A stretch of DNA of 8,640 bases, taken from NCBI GenBank assembly GCA_035438805.1, contig DAORJA010000045.1, forward strand, positions 1-8,640, given 5' to 3'. The translations under genes were made by a program, and so were the position numbers. The stretch comes from UBA922 sp035438805 (GTDB lineage Bacteria > Patescibacteriota > Patescibacteriia > Magasanikbacterales > UBA922). The notes below the pieces were generated by a model. The model worked only from the letters and a program-made list of their open reading frames with translations, did not search any database and was not told where the DNA came from. Of the stretch, positions 6,297-8,640 are shown one piece after another. Every line of letters starts with the position of its first letter. Position 1 is the first letter of the stretch.

Positions 6297-7949
6297 ATGA
6301 GTACACCTGTACAAATGCCTGGAACCAAACGTTGGTACAAAAAGAAATCAGTTTATATCGTTGGAATTATCGCACTTCTTATTGGGGGCGGTGTTTTTGC
6401 TAACTCTCTAAAACAAAAACAAGTGCCACTCTATGAAACTGTCGTTGTTGAAAAAGGTTCACTGACCCAGACCGTTGATGCTTCTGGAAATGTAGAATCT
6501 GCAGATGAACTTGATCTCCGCTTTGAATCAAGCGGACGAATTGCAAAAGTGTACACAGAAATTAATAAAGAAGTCCGCGCAGGAACCCTTCTCGCGGACC
6601 TCAATTTGAGTGAAGTAAATGCTCGAATTGGAGAGGCGAGTGCGGGAGTCGGACAAGCGCAGGCAAACCTGTCACAGATCAAAGCTGCTGCACAAGATGC
6701 TATTACAAATGCTGAAGCGGCAGTTGAAAAAGCTTTGATTAATTTGAAATTATCGGAAGGTGGAGCTGATAGTCAGATTGTGCGTGATGCGTATAACGAT
6801 GCTTTTGCTCTTATTGTGCAGATCCAAGCTTCAGTATCACAGGCAATTACTGCAGCTGATAATATTTTGGGTATTGATAATGAATTTGCAAATGATGCAT
6901 ATGAACCCCAACTTGCTGCTGAAAAATTGAGTGCCTTGGTTGACGCACGCAATCAGTATATACGTGCAACAGCTGATCAAGATGCGCTTGATTTAAAAGC
7001 AAATACTCTTTCTCTTGGTTCATCTCAGGCTGATATTGATGCAAGTATTATTGTTGCTAATAAAGCACTCATTTCTACCAAAGATCTCCTGTACCAAGTT
7101 TCTGAAGTGCTTAATGCATCACCTACCGTAGGACGTTTGACCCAGACCCTTCTTGATGGCTTTAAATCCTCGATTTCGTCTGAGCGCGCATCAATTACTG
7201 CAAAACTTACTACTTTAATTTCACAAGGACAAGAAATTCAGAGTGCGAAAAATAGCTATACTACAAACAACTTGGCGTATGAGCAGGCAAAACAGAATTT
7301 GATCAATGCAAAGAACAAAGCAGCTGCAGATGTGGTCGCATACGAAGCATCAATTAGACAATCACAGGCTTCAGTCGGAGCAGCTGTAGCGACTCGAAAT
7401 AAATCTCGTATTATTGCTCCTATTGCAGGTAAAGTTGCTAAGGTTGCATTTAAATCAGGAGAATTTGTGACCTCACAAGATGTGGTTATCAAGCTTGTGA
7501 GTCCTCGATTTGAGGTTAAAGTAGACATCCCTGAAACTGATATCGTGAAAATTGCAACAGGAGTTTCAACAACAGTGACACTTGATGCGTATGGAACAGA
7601 CGTGAAATTCACTGGGGTAGTAACTGAAATTGAAAGTGGAGAAACGGTTATTCAGGATGTGGTGTACTATAAAGTTACCGTAGTGCTTGAAGAAAAACCT
7701 GAATACCAAATATTAAATGGCATGACTGCTGATGTGGTATTCTTTACTGAAAATAAAGATAATGTTCTCTTTATCCCACAACGTGCAATACGTTCTGAAG
7801 ATAGTAAGAAATTGGTTCGTGTTCTTGAAAATGGCCAAGTGAGAGAAGTGGAAGTCGAGACGGGCCTTCGAGGGGATGATGGATTGATTGAAATTGTTTC
7901 TGGACTTGAAGCAGGACAAGAAATTGTAATTCGAGAGAAAGCGGAGTAA
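6297..7949 (+). CDS. HlyD/MacA-like membrane-fusion (efflux adaptor) protein
   Basis: A 550-residue adaptor subunit of an efflux or secretion pump. Order of parts: a short basic N-terminus, one membrane anchor (about residues 18-35), the first half of a lipoyl/barrel-sandwich domain (SGNVESADELDLRFESSGR to about residue 103), a very long Ala/Gln/Asn-rich helical region (about 104-370), the second lipoyl half (SRIIAPIAGKVAKVAFKSGE, from 370), a beta-barrel region (about 405-475) and a membrane-proximal domain ending with GLEAGQEIVI. The helical insert, roughly 265 residues, is several times longer than in MacA-type adaptors and may form two hairpins or a longer tube. These proteins normally work with MacB-like ABC ATPase/permease subunits; none is adjacent, as the next gene is a CCA-adding enzyme. 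It is co-transcribed with the AbrB regulator upstream and has no Shine-Dalgarno sequence. Confidence 0.88.
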   Translation: MSTPVQMPGTKRWYKKKSVYIVGIIALLIGGGVFANSLKQKQVPLYETVVVEKGSLTQTVDASGNVESADELDLRFESSGRIAKVYTEINKEVRAGTLLADLNLSEVNARIGEASAGVGQAQANLSQIKAAAQDAITNAEAAVEKALINLKLSEGGADSQIVRDAYNDAFALIVQIQASVSQAITAADNILGIDNEFANDAYEPQLAAEKLSALVDARNQYIRATADQDALDLKANTLSLGSSQADIDASIIVANKALISTKDLLYQVSEVLNASPTVGRLTQTLLDGFKSSISSERASITAKLTTLISQGQEIQSAKNSYTTNNLAYEQAKQNLINAKNKAAADVVAYEASIRQSQASVGAAVATRNKSRIIAPIAGKVAKVAFKSGEFVTSQDVVIKLVSPRFEVKVDIPETDIVKIATGVSTTVTLDAYGTDVKFTGVVTEIESGETVIQDVVYYKVTVVLEEKPEYQILNGMTADVVFFTENKDNVLFIPQRAIRSEDSKKLVRVLENGQVREVEVETGLRGDDGLIEIVSGLEAGQEIVIREKAE

Positions 7950-7955
7950 TTTACA

Positions 7956-8012
7956 TGCGAATTACGAATAGTACGAATTTACGAATATGAGAGAAATACG
8001 AAATACAGAAAT
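7956..8012. repeat. Degenerate TACGAAT short tandem repeat cluster
   Basis: Units run TGCGAAT (7956-7962), TACGAAT (7963-7969), TACGAAT (7972-7978), TACGAAT (7980-7986), TACGAAAT (7997-8004) and a decayed TACAGAAAT (8004-8012), with start-to-start spacing of 7, 9, 8, 17 and 7 nt. It lies in the only gap over 100 nt in the window, between the MFP and CCA-enzyme genes. No function is evident; it may be a dispersed intergenic repeat of this genome. Confidence 0.7.
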
Positions 8013-8016
8013 TGAG

Positions 8017-8048
8017 AAATAAAATTCATGTTGCTTCGTGTTTTATTT
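8017..8048. terminator. Weak AT-rich hairpin between the MFP and CCA-enzyme genes
   Basis: AAATAAAA (8017-8024) pairs with TTTTATTT (8041-8048). The inner CATG (8027-8030) can pair with CGTG (8037-8040) across a two-base bulge and a TTGCTT loop. The stem is mostly A-T. It could act as a weak terminator in either direction, since each arm supplies a T-rich end, or it may be incidental. Confidence 0.35.
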
Positions 8049-8056
8049 GAGCTGTT

Positions 8057-8640
8057 ATGATTGATCTTGCAAAAATTTACACGACTATTGGGAAAGTCGC
8101 TGATAGTAGAAAAGTTCAAGCATATGCTGTGGGCGGATTTGTTCGTGACATGCTCATGCATCGAGAATCAGTAAAAGATCTTGATGTGGTTGTTGAGGGA
8201 AGTGGTATTGAATTCGCCAGAGCATTTGATGAAATGGTAGGGGAAGAGGGGAGTCTGGTTGAATTTGCTGATTTTGATACAGCACGCTACGTGTACACCA
8301 GTGAAACTGAAGATGGAAAAACTGAAAAAGTATTTGAACTTGAATTTGCAGGTGCACGGAGTGAAGCATATGATGAGGAATCACGAAAACCAAAAGTAGT
8401 TTCTACCACTCTTGAGGAAGACTTGAAGCGTCGTGATTTTACAGTAAATGCTATTGCGATTCCGATTACGATTGATGGTCTTGCAAATACCGTGATCGAT
8501 CCATTTGACGGAGCGATTGATATTGAAAAGAAAATATTGAAAACACCGCTTGATCCTGATACTACATTTTCAGAAGATCCACTTCGTATGCTTCGTGCTG
8601 CACGATTTGCGTCCCAGCTTGGTTTTACTATTGAAGAGAC
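8057..8640 (+). CDS. CCA-adding enzyme / poly(A) polymerase family tRNA nucleotidyltransferase (3' partial)
   Basis: The first 194 residues of a class II tRNA nucleotidyltransferase, which adds or repairs the 3' CCA end of tRNAs in the cytoplasm. Visible motifs: GGFVRD in the nucleotide-binding loop (near residues 27-32), DLDVVV with the two metal-binding aspartates of the DxD motif (near residues 42-47), RRDFTVNAIA (motif C) and EDPLRMLRAARFASQLGF (the motif that helps shape the nucleotide-selecting neck). The segment FAGARSEAYDEESRKPKV before motif C is the usual third catalytic-carboxylate strand and the flexible loop region. The C-terminal RNA-binding body, and any HD domain, lie beyond the window. 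ATG 8057 fits the family's N-terminus; no Shine-Dalgarno sequence precedes it. CCA-adding versus A-adding activity cannot be decided from this part. Confidence 0.93.
   Translation, partial: MIDLAKIYTTIGKVADSRKVQAYAVGGFVRDMLMHRESVKDLDVVVEGSGIEFARAFDEMVGEEGSLVEFADFDTARYVYTSETEDGKTEKVFELEFAGARSEAYDEESRKPKVVSTTLEEDLKRRDFTVNAIAIPITIDGLANTVIDPFDGAIDIEKKILKTPLDPDTTFSEDPLRMLRAARFASQLGFTIEE

Noticed and set aside
8031..8061. Possible promoter for the CCA-enzyme gene (TTGCTT ... TATGAT)
   Set aside because: The -10 would coincide with the ATG itself, the -35 match is poor and the spacer is 19 bp, so transcription would start inside the gene.
7979..8393. Antisense open frames at 7979-8161 and 8154-8393
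   Set aside because: They oppose the CCA-enzyme gene, whose motifs are unmistakable, and their translations show no family features.

Overview
The window is a compact, all-plus-strand stretch of bacterial chromosome with moderately AT-rich DNA, intergenic gaps of 2 to 107 nt, and no RNA genes, insertion sequences or CRISPR arrays. The protein set, very short intergenic spaces, absence of Shine-Dalgarno sequences at every start, and TACGAAT-type intergenic repeats all suggest a Candidate Phyla Radiation (Patescibacteria, Parcubacteria-like) genome. This placement is an inference; no rRNA or ribosomal protein is present to confirm it. The standard bacterial code fits: uppP ends at TGA, and no other gene needs TGA to be read through, which argues against the Gracilibacteria/SR1 code.

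Layout. (1) Positions 1-602 hold the C-terminal part of a RhlE-like DEAD-box RNA helicase with a basic Arg/Gly/Asn-rich tail, closed by a clear intrinsic terminator (618-652). (2) A promoter with an extended -10 (651-679) precedes a tightly packed five-gene run: a MurG/MGDG-synthase-like glycosyltransferase (695-2056), a 10-TM EamA/DMT-family transporter (2062-2979), a membrane-anchored clan GH-A glycoside hydrolase (2984-3979), an aromatic/neutral amino-acid permease-like protein (3982-5166) and undecaprenyl-diphosphatase UppP (5182-5982). Gaps are 5, 4, 2 and 15 nt. (3) A new promoter (5986-6015), overlapped by a triple GTATGA half-site array and palindrome, drives a small AbrB/SpoVT-type regulator (6039-6281) and a large HlyD/MacA-like membrane-fusion protein (6297-7949). 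(4) A 107-nt gap with degenerate TACGAAT repeats and a weak AT hairpin leads into a CCA-adding enzyme/poly(A) polymerase family gene (8057 onward), cut by the window end.

How the genes may work together. The five-gene run reads as a cell-envelope module: a sugar transferase acting on a lipid acceptor, a DMT-type transporter that could flip or move a small (lipid-linked) molecule, an extracytoplasmic glycosidase, and UppP, which recycles the undecaprenyl carrier. The permease is the member that fits least. The AbrB-MFP pair looks like a self-regulated transport operon, but its usual ABC ATPase and permease partners are not in the window.

The most striking whole-window observation is that all eight visible or chosen starts read U-AUG (T at -1) with no Shine-Dalgarno sequence. 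At least one gene (MFP) has a perfect TATAAT only 3 nt before its ATG, which points to leaderless or near-leaderless translation.
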